A stretch of 64,000 nucleotides of DNA from RBG-16-68-12 sp947084985 (GTDB lineage: Archaea > Thermoplasmatota > Thermoplasmata > RBG-16-68-12): the NCBI GenBank assembly GCA_947084985.1, contig CAMTUI010000026.1:13838-77837 (forward strand), read 5' to 3'. Below the pieces are notes generated by a model. It was not told where the DNA came from. It made no database searches and saw nothing but the letters and a program-made list of their open reading frames with translations. How positions within the stretch are numbered: position 1 is the first letter of the stretch; every line of letters starts with the position of its first letter. Made by a program: the position numbers and the translations under genes. Below are positions 15,901-22,523 of the stretch, piece after piece.

Positions 15901-18252
15901 CGAATGAACGCCGAGGTCGAGGCGAAACGGAAGGAGGTCGAGCAGCGAGCCTTCGAGGTGGAAGCTCGTGAACGGTCCCTGCGCGAGGAGGCGGCCACGC
16001 ATGCGGATGAACTCACACGACGCGACGCGGCCTTGCGGACCGCGGAGAGTCAGCTGGCCGAGAAGCGCGCGGAAATGGAACGGAATCTGACCGCCCGGTC
16101 CCTGAAGTTGCAAGAAGCCGAGACGGACATCACCCGTAAGGGGCAAGAGAACGATGCCAAGATCGCAGAGGTGACCGGCCGGGAAGTGCGGCTCGTTTCC
16201 CTCCAGGAGTCCCTGCGGCAAGAACAGGAACGCCTCGTCCGGGAGCGAAAGGACCTCCAGATCGCAGCCGAGCAGCTGGACGCGAAGCAGGTCGAGCTGG
16301 CCCAACAGAGGCAGCGTCACGCCGAAGAGGCCGTGCGCTTCCAGGCGGAAGCGGAGTCGATCCGCCATTCCCTCGCCGCGAAGGAAGCGGACCTGCAATC
16401 GGAGCGGGAACGGCTCGAGAGGGAGTCTACATCCCTGCAGGACCGTCTCGGAGCGAAAGCGCAGGAGTTCGTGTCCCGGGAACGATCAATCTCCGCGCGC
16501 GAGGACGAACTCCGTGCGGAAGAGCAAGATCTCGAAGGCCGCATCCGAGCCATCGAATCGCGAGAACGACAGGTCGATGCGCAGGCGGGAGAAGTCGCCG
16601 CCCAGACCGCCGCTCTGTCGAAACGACAGGCCGAGGTCGACGCGCGAGCCGCCCAACTCGAGACGATGGCGCGGAAGTTGCTCGTCGACCAGGAGGAAAA
16701 GCAGAAAGAATGGGAATCCGTGCGGACCGCCCTCAAGTCGCAGGAAGCGAAAATCAGCGCGACGGCGGAATCGCGGATGGCACAGATCACCGAGCAGGTC
16801 ACGGAACTCGAAGCTCAAGAACGGTCCCTTGCCGTGACGGCAGCCCAGCTCGAGGCGGAAACGGCGCGGCTCGCAGATGCTGCGAAGGCCCAGTCGGCGA
16901 AGGACGCGGAGGCGTCCGCGGCGATGTCGCGGGCTGAGAAGCGGTTCCAGGAGATCCAGGCCCGTGAGGCGGAAGTCCTCCAGATGCGTCAGGCGTTCGA
17001 GTCGGAGCGATCCTCTTGGGCCAGCCGGCGGGCGGAGGAACTCAAGCAGCTCGAGGCGACCCGCGATGCGGCTGCGGAGCAGACACAGAAGGCGGAGCGG
17101 CTCACCCAGGACGCGCAGCGGCGCGCTCTCCTGGCGAGCGAAGCGGAACGGGCCGCGAGGCGCCAGGCGGATGACCTTGCGGCCTTGCATGCCGATCTGG
17201 AGACGCGCCGCGCCGATCTCGATAAGCTCGAGCGGACGCTGAAGGCTCAGAACTCCCAATACCAGGAGACCTCGCGCGGGCTCGCCGTGAAGGAAACGGA
17301 GCTCACCGCGCGCGGGAAGGATCTCCAGGCAGAGCAGGCGCGTCTCGTCGCAGCGGAGCAGGACCTCACATCGAAGACGGAGGGCCTGAAGGCTCGCCAA
17401 GCGAATCTGGAGCGGGAGGCGGCCCGCGTCGCGGAACTCAACGCGAACACCGAAGCGCGCAAGGCTGACGCCCAGGCGCGCGTGAGCGCCGCGGAAGCGA
17501 AGATGGCCGAGGTCGCCCAGCGTGAGCGTGTCCTCACCACGGAGCTTCAGCGGGCGGAAAACCTGATGGAAGATCTCGGGCGCAAGCAAGATGAGATTCG
17601 CGCAAAGGAGAAGACGCTCGCATCCGTCGAGGCGGACTTCGGAATGCGTAAGTCCGCGGTGGCCCAAAAGGAGGCCGAGCTGAAGGAGGGCCTGAAAGTC
17701 CTCGAGTCGATGCGACGGGACCTAGAGGCCCGGCTCGGGGCCATCGACCAGGACCGCTCGGCGGCTGCGACGGCTCGCGAAGAGGCCGTGGCCCTGAAGG
17801 CCGAGGCGGACCGGGCGAAGGCACAGGTCGAGACGATGGGGAAGGAGGTCGCCAAGAACATGAGGTTCCTCCAGAAGAAGGCCGTCGACGTCCTCGACCG
17901 CGAGGAGAAGGTCCGCGATCTCGAGCAGAACGCGCAGGAACGGGAAAAGACGCTGGAGGCCCGCGCGGAAATCCTCGAGGCAAAGGAGAAGGCGATCGAG
18001 GAGGAGCGCACCCAGATGGTCGCCAAGATGGAACGGCTCCAGTCCGAGATCGACCGGTTCAAGGGGAAGCTCTCCGATGCTGAAAAGGCCGCGAAGCCGA
18101 CCGCCGAGATGGAAGACTGGAAGAAGGACATCGACAACCGCGTGAAGATCATCCAGCGGAAGGCGATGGACCTCCTGGACCGCGAGGAGAAGCTCCGGAA
18201 GAGGGAGGAAGAGCTCCAGGCGCTCGCACAGCAGCTCGGCGTGAAGCCCTAA
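9934..18252 (+). CDS. Giant membrane-spanning protein: adhesin-like ectodomain, shared domain, about 1300-residue coiled coil
   Basis: A 2772-residue protein. Residues 1-30 are a Sec signal peptide ending AHPASA. Outside: a DNRLRE/CBM96-like module (about 112-293, PILQFSLSAIPAGALIDDAK), a concanavalin/DUF1349-like module (about 329-520), then several Ig-, invasin- and cadherin-like modules (about 530-1335, including RSVNDAP). One membrane helix spans 1343-1360, followed by arginines (RARWR). Inside: the shared family domain (about 1367-1440, AFLVDERGRMIREFTLDPSC), then coiled coil to about 2765. The tail has FLQKKAVDVLDREEKVR (A2650) and IIQRKAMDLLDREEKLRKR (A2744), as in the preceding gene. 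Predicted to link an extracellular ligand to a very long intracellular rod. Function unknown. Confidence 0.8.
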   Translation: MRPALAVTLVLALIASVLAAPLIVAHPASADPWPTNNGDGTSVVLWNFTNPSDYALTDAEVIGGSAALKRQLGWWNSTSAADFTGPDSATNANWTRWPGDVVMDSVAGPSTLVTIQPDGATGLDAYLDRGNADTNRGADASMVFEPRGSTTRRPILQFSLSAIPAGALIDDAKLSLYMSGAAANSPVAEVHSVTAAWNEGQVTWNNRLTATPWGSAGGDFVAHVVDQLSLNASLGWKTWNVTQLVDLWYRGRLSSNGLILTGPTTGPNFDKTFWSSDYAVDPSLRPKLEVRYRVIGAAGEYVSRVGGPGSLVAWDSISWNMTERSFATDEFAGSSLDPKWTWTNPPTSYDVGTTTPGSLHAVSTTGGDLDGATFSGNVLANEVAGDFTAIAMISGDPTVSGQKHGLMVLLNSRNWYAIQKVNASGSVNWQAKSTADAATVIRANVASGNPVPAWYRIGRSGNTFTASTSSDGVSWTTRDTYTPAFEYPLEVRIAVFLTDGLSGTAHTVDADYVRVNISNDATVAVSTRTGNTSTVDASWSAWSAPYPAPSGSPMSGRTNYAQFRLTLSVAYPDHTPNIGDVNISWTTYPASGTVETADFAPGDLAEWDTFDAVHTLNGQTVAYAYSTDSGGNWTPLTPPQFLLGVSTASGTIRFRATLSTASATLTPVVREMRLTYRHMLDHFYVTASSTATAGASFSMTVTAKDAGNATMTWWTGTVTLDAVLPDGVTPASGVLGVTSLAISAGGTATLTTETYTKAEVIRIRASLGTVSGLSGPIDVSPGSLNRIAVTPNDVTLLPFDGQILTATGYDAWNNVISVLPFGWSVTGGVGSLNLSTGPSVNFTASPPPANGIVEASVGAIVGIAQIHVVSGIRPWVTISAPASGDHLTGAASVDYTNSSDAVSIRFEYDDGSGWTLIGMTVTLNGTFLWDTTGLDFAGGSLRAIVTNNRATTNTTTVTPIEVDNTPPTITVGSAVDSQSTSGTITLTYATSPDVVQVNFAYFDGAWNSIGSDVTVDGSYVWTPGIPINGVTVRATAVDEVGLWGTGERLGIGNRTVGTNPPSIQGIPALHVRVGTAYGLNLSFYVSDPDTGLASLSITVADPANVTVLGGPYPSLTITYGTSGTFVLTVWVSDGIDTAWAFLTIIASGVSPPVVLLNPPAVAFDEDTTSVNGFGVPAGTFIDDPDGDPLTFEVLGNRTVHVRVNAGGTIDFWADPNWYGSEAMRLRATDPTGGFAETSFIVLVRSVNDAPILALIPDLSIDAAVTYILNLGPFLSDVDTPLSSVTVTTDSPYVTVNGHILTLAFPSDWTNADIQITVSDGSAVALQTVRVAFRVTPTWWSSPYVLAIPPIGVFVVVAMFAQRARWRPTKAFLVDERGRMIREFTLDPSCQVTYDEAVQAGALEAVEKPIKVAKYHAQTVRGDALAVVLLAVGPVTVEQVEFAREMLVQIQDKFEDTVKSRLEEARAYEAELEGQANSIGEQQAAMEGRATEIESMIQQVEVAQSKVSTETAALATREQSLEARERQVAEDRRVVDDLARQLEELRVSLENRGAKIQEQAGEVVRRTEAIVARENAIAPHEEALAKREEGIAAAEAALKAQAELMDRKASDLAAQEHVLAERGAVVTDEEEELRAAQQAFEDDQKEVLDFRASIDSRVAAVEKAESDIASNRKELEDRESRITPKEKELQERESALLDRETAIQAEIAKRTKHLEDREAQLSQEAEQLQTKSQEIEQSLRSIETQSNELSAERTSIDEGRAALERERASLERRIQTLDAELRTRKEDLDAQARAVADGQLQLSQDKQTFDGLRGEKSHWIASKEIELESLEQALSEKEAAVRSQAEQNAQQLADLAAREETLEIEADRLEKDHAELDARKGELDKLAKNLDAKAVQLREEEARKAEEYRTWQATLESEQTLLRQQRETFEKEMSDLRDSWAARMLRIQEREENVAAREEKAGEGIEWAAKAEEEVTRREKAVQTASAEADRMNAEVEAKRKEVEQRAFEVEARERSLREEAATHADELTRRDAALRTAESQLAEKRAEMERNLTARSLKLQEAETDITRKGQENDAKIAEVTGREVRLVSLQESLRQEQERLVRERKDLQIAAEQLDAKQVELAQQRQRHAEEAVRFQAEAESIRHSLAAKEADLQSERERLERESTSLQDRLGAKAQEFVSRERSISAREDELRAEEQDLEGRIRAIESRERQVDAQAGEVAAQTAALSKRQAEVDARAAQLETMARKLLVDQEEKQKEWESVRTALKSQEAKISATAESRMAQITEQVTELEAQERSLAVTAAQLEAETARLADAAKAQSAKDAEASAAMSRAEKRFQEIQAREAEVLQMRQAFESERSSWASRRAEELKQLEATRDAAAEQTQKAERLTQDAQRRALLASEAERAARRQADDLAALHADLETRRADLDKLERTLKAQNSQYQETSRGLAVKETELTARGKDLQAEQARLVAAEQDLTSKTEGLKARQANLEREAARVAELNANTEARKADAQARVSAAEAKMAEVAQRERVLTTELQRAENLMEDLGRKQDEIRAKEKTLASVEADFGMRKSAVAQKEAELKEGLKVLESMRRDLEARLGAIDQDRSAAATAREEAVALKAEADRAKAQVETMGKEVAKNMRFLQKKAVDVLDREEKVRDLEQNAQEREKTLEARAEILEAKEKAIEEERTQMVAKMERLQSEIDRFKGKLSDAEKAAKPTAEMEDWKKDIDNRVKIIQRKAMDLLDREEKLRKREEELQALAQQLGVKP

Positions 18253-18320
18253 TCCGCACCCGCCGGGAGCCGGCGCAAAGGGCATATCCCGCACACGCCT
18301 TGCCCGGCCCAGGGAGAGAG

Positions 18321-18776
18321 ATGATAGACCGCCGAGTCATCGAGACGCCGCTCGGGGGCGTCGAAGTCTTCACGGAAGACGGACGGCTGAAGGCCTTGAA
18401 CCTCACACGGGCGCGACCCACACCGGCCGCGGACCGCGAGCTGATCGTCCGCGAAATTCAGCGGTACTTCGCTGGGGAACCCGTCCGATTCGAGAACCTG
18501 CCGCTCGATCTGAGCGATTCCACGGAGTTCGAGAAGAAAGTCTACGAGGCCACGCGGGCAATTCCGTTCGGCAATGTGGCCACATACGGCCAAATCGCGA
18601 AGGCGATCGGAAAACCGAAGGCCGCTCGGGCCGTTGGACAGGCTCTCGGGAACAACCCGATTGCAATCGTAATCCCGTGCCATCGGGTCGTTGCTTCGGA
18701 CGGCGGCCTCGGGGGCTTCACGGGCGGACTGCACTGGAAGAGGAAGCTCCTCCGGCACGAGGGCGTGTTGCACTAG
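18321..18776 (+). CDS. ogt: Methylated-DNA--protein-cysteine methyltransferase
   Basis: A 151-residue suicide enzyme that takes the alkyl group from O6-alkylguanine onto its own cysteine. The active-site motif IPCHRVV is intact, with the acceptor cysteine at residue 120. FGNVATYGQIAKAIGKPKAARAVGQAL before it is the DNA-binding helix-turn-helix, and the C-terminal GGFTGGLHWKRKLL completes the fold. The N-terminal domain is short, as in archaeal Ogt. ATG 18321 chosen because it follows an AGGGAGAG ribosome-binding site. It starts 69 bp after the giant coiled-coil gene, with no evident functional link. Confidence 0.93.
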   Translation: MIDRRVIETPLGGVEVFTEDGRLKALNLTRARPTPAADRELIVREIQRYFAGEPVRFENLPLDLSDSTEFEKKVYEATRAIPFGNVATYGQIAKAIGKPKAARAVGQALGNNPIAIVIPCHRVVASDGGLGGFTGGLHWKRKLLRHEGVLH

Positions 18777-18785
18777 CCGTGCGCG

Positions 18786-19372
18786 TCATCGTCGCGTCGC
18801 CTTTCGCATCGCCCGGTCGAAGTCCTCGAAGAGATCGTCGATGTCCTCGAGGCCTACGCTCACGTGCACGAGGCCTTCCGTGACCCCGCTCACGCGTCGC
18901 TCCTCGTCCGTCAAGGGTCCGTGAGTCATCGACGCGGGATGCTTGACTAGGGTCTCGACGCCGCCGAGGCTCACCGCGAGGGTGGCTACATCGACGGACT
19001 CGACGAACCGTTTCCCGGCGCGGTAGCCGCCCTTCAGCTCGAAGCTCACCATCGCGCCGAGGCCCGACATCTGCTTCCGGGCGAGGGACCGCTGCGGGAA
19101 CGACTTCAACCCGGGATAGTGCACGACCTTCACGGCGCGATGGTCCTCGAGGAACTCCGCAAGGGCTTGCGCGTTCGTCCCGTGAGCCACCATTCGCAGG
19201 GGCAGCGTCTTGAGTCCGCGCCGGAGCCGTTGCGACCGCGAAATCGGCACCTTGCTTCGCGGATTCTAGAACCCAAGTCGACGTCGCGTAGATCGGCGTG
19301 ACGATGGGGCGATGGCCCTTCCTCCGCCGTCCGTGGATCGCCTGCGTCTTGGGCCTCCGGCGCCGGGCCACG
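18786..19372 (-). pseudogene. Cys/Met-metabolism PLP enzyme with central deletion
   Basis: Remains of a cystathionine gamma-synthase/lyase family enzyme. The N-terminal piece (about 19372-19255) reads KTQAIHGRRRKGHRPIVTP, then IYATSTWVLESAKQGA. The C-terminal piece (19250-18786, 154 codons) starts at the family's RGLKTLPLRM and runs to the natural end. The two lie in different frames. About 200 residues between them are missing, including the segment that carries the PLP-binding lysine. A normal member has about 380-400 residues. A protein from the GTG near 19250 would be only the small C-terminal domain and could not be an enzyme. Confidence 0.8.
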
Positions 19373-19550
19373 GGGCCGGGCACTGCGACAACGACGTAAT
19401 ACGTTTCGCGAGGCCGCGGGCGATCGATCTGGACGCGCCGCGGCCCTCCCGAGTGAATTAAAACCGGAAAGGTCAAAAAGGGGACCCGCATTCGAGCCAT
19501 TGCTCGGCCCCCGATCAAGGGCCGGGCCAAACGCCCTAGGAGGCGACCGG

Positions 19551-19979
19551 ATGTCGCGAGAAGTGGACTTCGCAGCCAAGCCGATCGATCCGGACTTCAT
19601 GAACAAGCCCGACGAGTATCCGGAGACAGGCACCCATTTCGGTCATAAGGTCTTCGCCGAGGGCAAGGAACGGCCGGACGCCGACGGCAACCCCTACCCC
19701 ACGAAGTTGGGGATCCACGGTACCCACGTCGCTGTCGACTTCGACGGATGCATCGCAGACGGCGTCTGCATGGACGTCTGTCCGGTCGACGTGTTCGAGT
19801 GGGAATTGGCGCCGGGAAAGAAGGGGACCGGGAATGATATCGGGCCCCTCGACCACAACAGCGAGGAGTGGCAGAAGTACCGGACGGACAAGTCCGATCC
19901 GATCCGGGAGTCGGACTGCATCGACTGCATGGCATGCGAGACGGCCTGCCCAACGAAAGTCATCAAGATTTCTCCATGA
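19551..19979 (+). CDS. Zinc-containing 7Fe/8Fe ferredoxin
   Basis: A 142-residue dicluster ferredoxin, an electron carrier for 2-oxoacid oxidoreductases and similar enzymes. The N-terminal extension (about 1-60) carries histidines at 29, 32, 56 and 59 (THFGHK, GIHGTH), as in the zinc site of Thermoplasma and Sulfolobus ferredoxins. The first cluster motif is CIADGVCMDVCP (C67, C73, C77), lacking one cysteine, so a 3Fe-4S cluster is likely. The second, CIDCMACETACP (C123, C126, C129, C133), is complete. ATG chosen for its AGGAGG site. The last 17 bp overlap the 3' end of the opposing permease gene. Confidence 0.92.
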   Translation: MSREVDFAAKPIDPDFMNKPDEYPETGTHFGHKVFAEGKERPDADGNPYPTKLGIHGTHVAVDFDGCIADGVCMDVCPVDVFEWELAPGKKGTGNDIGPLDHNSEEWQKYRTDKSDPIRESDCIDCMACETACPTKVIKISP

Positions 19980-20952
19980 GTCCTCCTCCCCTTCGATTTC
20001 TGGCGTCCACAGGATAGCGGACCATCTCAGTCCTTCTGCGGCGTGGCGCGGTCGCCTTCCGCCCGAGAGACCGAATCCGCGCGACGAACCCGGCCAGCAG
20101 GTCCGGACGTCGGTAGATCGCGATCACGAGGGGCAGGGCGACCGCGAGGTACGCGACGTGCGCGATGACCCGAGCCCACTCTGGGTTCTGGGAATATCCC
20201 AAGAGCACCGCGAAGACGGAGCCGACGTACCCCTTGTGGTGGAGAGGGTCGGGCGGGGTCGTGGCGTCGCCGCCGAACAGCCCGAGGTTGTACGCCGGTG
20301 TGGCCCACCATCCCAGGTCGTAAGCGCCCGTCTCGCCGCCGTACTCGATCAGCTCGTGGACGCCGTATCCGAGCAAGCCGCCTGCGACGAGGATGAGGAG
20401 GATGCTCGTGAAGTAGAAGAACCGGCGGAGGTCCAGCTTGATCCCGACGCGGAAGATCGCGTACGCGAGGCCGACGCCCGCGCCGATGCCGAGAGCCGCG
20501 CCGAGGAGCGTCATCCCGACTTCCTGCACGAGGAAAGGCGTCAGGAACAGGACGGTCTCGAGGCCCTCCCGGAATACGAGCACGAACGTCACGGACGATA
20601 GCCCGAGAATCGCGCCCTGGGTCACCGCGGCCTCGACCCGGGTCTCCACCTCGCGCTTGAGCGTCCGGCCCTTTGCGGCCATCCAGTAGATCATCGACGT
20701 GAGCACGGCGACCGCGATCAGGGCCGCGACGCCCTCGAAGAGAAACCGCTGGGAATCTGAGAGGGCACCGTAGGCGAGCCAGACCGCGGCCCCGAGGCCG
20801 AAGCTTGCGGCGATCGCCCCGTAAATGCCGTACCAGGCGTACCGGACCATGTTCTCTCGTCCCGTGCGGACAAGGAAGGCGAGGATAATCGCAGAGAGCA
20901 AGGCGGCCTCCAACACTTCCCGGAACGTCAGGAGGTACTGGGCGACGACCAT
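19963..20952 (-). CDS. FTR1-family iron permease
   Basis: A 329-residue membrane protein with about seven hydrophobic segments and the two REXXE signatures that define FTR1 iron transporters: REVLE (residues 11-15) and REGLE (128-132). It should import iron across the cytoplasmic membrane. Fungal FTR1 works with a multicopper oxidase; none is encoded next to it here. The start is close to a palindrome (20969-20984) overlapping its TATA-like element, and the divergent neighbour is a DtxR-type regulator, so iron-dependent repression is likely. The arginine-rich cytoplasmic tail overlaps the ferredoxin gene 3' end by 17 bp. Confidence 0.9.
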   Translation of the reverse strand: MVVAQYLLTFREVLEAALLSAIILAFLVRTGRENMVRYAWYGIYGAIAASFGLGAAVWLAYGALSDSQRFLFEGVAALIAVAVLTSMIYWMAAKGRTLKREVETRVEAAVTQGAILGLSSVTFVLVFREGLETVLFLTPFLVQEVGMTLLGAALGIGAGVGLAYAIFRVGIKLDLRRFFYFTSILLILVAGGLLGYGVHELIEYGGETGAYDLGWWATPAYNLGLFGGDATTPPDPLHHKGYVGSVFAVLLGYSQNPEWARVIAHVAYLAVALPLVIAIYRRPDLLAGFVARIRSLGRKATAPRRRRTEMVRYPVDARNRRGGGLMEKS

Positions 20953-20968
20953 GGGATTCCTTCGCGGT

Positions 20969-20984
20969 TTTCGGTTAGCCTAAA
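20969..20984. promoter_or_regulatory. DtxR-type operator at FTR1 promoter
   Basis: TTTCGGTTAGCCTAAA is a 16-bp imperfect palindrome (TTTMGGYTARCCKAAA) resembling DtxR/IdeR boxes. It overlaps the likely TATA element (aatttagg on the minus strand, about 30 bp before the permease ATG). A metal-loaded repressor here would shut off permease transcription. Confidence 0.65.
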
Positions 20985-21010
20985 TTGGCGCCGTCGCGGC
21001 GAAAACGGCG

Positions 21011-21020
21011 TAATATTTAA
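21011..21020 (+). promoter_or_regulatory. TATA box of the DtxR-type regulator gene
   Basis: TAATATTTAA lies 23-32 bp before the GTG at 21043, so the transcript is probably leaderless. The operator at 21023-21038 fits between this box and the start. Confidence 0.6.
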
Positions 21021-21022
21021 GG

Positions 21023-21038
21023 TTTCGGTCAACCGAAA
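21023..21038. promoter_or_regulatory. DtxR-type operator at regulator promoter
   Basis: TTTCGGTCAACCGAAA is palindromic apart from its two central bases and lies between the TATA box and the predicted start of the regulator gene. It shares TTTCGGT with the operator at 20969, indicating that one regulator controls both divergent genes, including its own. Confidence 0.65.
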
Positions 21039-21042
21039 TCCG

Positions 21043-21603
21043 GTGCATGCTGAAATCAAGCGCGGGTCGTCAAACACACGCAACTACAGTACGTACGATG
21101 GGAATCGCCCAGACGAATTCTTTATGGCCCTCGTCCGGTTTGGGATGCCCGAAACGATGGCCCAGACCGTCCAGCTCACGGAGAACGTCGAGATGTACCT
21201 CAAGTACATCCACCTCCTCTCTCAGGCCCATGGCGGGCCCGCAAAGACCGGTGAGGTCTCCCACCACCTCCGGGTCACGCCGTCGAGCGTGACGGAGATG
21301 CTCGACCGGCTCCAGGCTGAGGGCTTCTTGAAGCACGAAAAGTACCAGGGGGCCTCCCTCACGAAAAAAGGGCGAGACGTCGCCGTGCGGATCCTCCGGC
21401 GACACTGCACGATGGAATACTTCCTCGCCCAGGCTCTTGGCGTTCCGGAGGGAAAGTACCACGACGAGGCGTGCGAGATGGAGCACGTCCTCAGCGACGA
21501 CACGGCCCGGCGTCTACGGAAGCTGATCAAGCAGCCGGACACATGCCCTAACTGCTACGACCTCGAGAAGCTCCACTGCCGCCACCTGTCCGGGAAGCGC
21601 TAG
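21043..21603 (+). CDS. DtxR/MntR-family metal-dependent regulator
   Basis: A 186-residue iron- or manganese-responsive repressor. After an unusual 38-residue N-terminal extension, LTENVEMYLKYIHLLSQ begins the winged helix, VTPSSVTEMLDRLQAEG is the recognition helix, and the dimerisation/metal domain includes RRHCTMEYFLAQALG and CEMEHVLSDD, with the expected Cys, Glu and His ligands. The C-terminus adds CPNCYDLEKLHCRHL, a small cysteine cluster. Two palindromes flank its start and that of the divergent FTR1 permease, so it probably represses iron uptake when metal is plentiful. GTG start chosen as leaderless; the ATG at 21124 is an alternative. Confidence 0.85.
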   Translation: MHAEIKRGSSNTRNYSTYDGNRPDEFFMALVRFGMPETMAQTVQLTENVEMYLKYIHLLSQAHGGPAKTGEVSHHLRVTPSSVTEMLDRLQAEGFLKHEKYQGASLTKKGRDVAVRILRRHCTMEYFLAQALGVPEGKYHDEACEMEHVLSDDTARRLRKLIKQPDTCPNCYDLEKLHCRHLSGKR

Positions 21604-22424
21604 CGGCCCTCGTTCATGGAGCCGCTGCGGTAGCCGAGCAGGTCGATCGTCACGTACACGAACCCCGCGTCGCGGACCGCCCGGGCAACCTTCTCGGCCA
21701 TCGCGGGCTCGACGATCCTCGGGAGGTCCTCTCGGGGGACCTCGATCCGCGCGATTCCCTCGTGGGCGCGGACCCGCACGACCCGGAAGCCGAGCGCCCG
21801 AAGGGCCTCCTCCGCCGACTCCACTCGGTTCAGTTTCTCCAACGTGATCACCTCGCCGTACGCGATGCGCGACGACAGACAGGCGTTGCTCGGCTTATCG
21901 TGGAAGCTGAGGCCGATGTGCTTCGAGAGCGCTCGGACGTCCGGCTTCGTCAGGCCGAACTCCACGAGCGGGTGCCAGAACCCCTCCTCGTTCATCGCCT
22001 GGATCCCCGGACGGTGGTCGCCGAGGTCCGACACGTTCACGCCGTCGGCAATCGTCCGGATGCCGAGGTCCGCCGCGAGGGGCCGGAGCGCCGCGCCGAG
22101 CTCCTTCCGACAGAAGTAGCAGCGGTTCGAGGGATTTGCGACGTATTCGTCGTTCGCGAGTTCCGAGACGCGGATCACCCGCAGGTCAATCCCGATCTCG
22201 TCGGCCTCCTGCATCGCCTCCTCGAGCTCGCGTCGGGAGAGCGACTCCGCGTCTGCGATCACGGCGAGCGCACTCATCCCGAGGGCGTCGTGGGCCACGC
22301 GCGCCACGAGTCCGCTGTCGACGCCGCCGGAGTAGGCCACGAGCACGCGCCCCCGGTCCCGCATCGCCTCACGCATGACGCGGTACGTCTCGTCGAGGTC
22401 GATCGCTCGCGCCTCTACCGCCAT
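21600..22424 (-). CDS. larE: LarE-type ATP-dependent sulfur transferase (PP-loop)
   Basis: A 274-residue member of the PP-loop ATP pyrophosphatase family. AYSGGVDSGLVARVA (residues 30-44) is the ATP-binding PP loop. RCYFCRKEL gives C102 and C105, and NACLSSRI gives C182, matching the position of the sulfur-donating cysteine in LarE. LarE proteins with only that one cysteine sacrifice it; versions with three cysteines hold an iron-sulfur cluster and can turn over, and this one has all three. LarE makes the nickel-pincer cofactor of lactate racemase, but no larB or larC is nearby, so its target may differ. Its stop overlaps that of the DtxR-type gene. A TTTATCTT box sits about 28 bp upstream. 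Confidence 0.85.
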   Translation of the reverse strand: MAVEARAIDLDETYRVMREAMRDRGRVLVAYSGGVDSGLVARVAHDALGMSALAVIADAESLSRRELEEAMQEADEIGIDLRVIRVSELANDEYVANPSNRCYFCRKELGAALRPLAADLGIRTIADGVNVSDLGDHRPGIQAMNEEGFWHPLVEFGLTKPDVRALSKHIGLSFHDKPSNACLSSRIAYGEVITLEKLNRVESAEEALRALGFRVVRVRAHEGIARIEVPREDLPRIVEPAMAEKVARAVRDAGFVYVTIDLLGYRSGSMNEGR

Positions 22425-22523
22425 CGTCCGCTTCGAACGCGCGACGCAAGATAAAGGCATCGCGGTTCGCAAAGCGTTTAGTCGGAACAACGCATCCTGC
22501 GTGCGAGCGGACAACCGATCCGA

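Noticed and set aside
14300..18200. Apparent DNA repeats in the coil-coding region
   Set aside because: Repetition is at the level of heptads and glutamate/arginine-rich codons; I see no exact tandem DNA units or CRISPR-like spacing.
13708..18294. Several long minus-strand frames opposite the giant coiled-coil gene
   Set aside because: Leucine/arginine-rich antisense translations of glutamate/arginine-rich coding sequence; the signal peptide, domains and membrane helix all lie on the plus strand.
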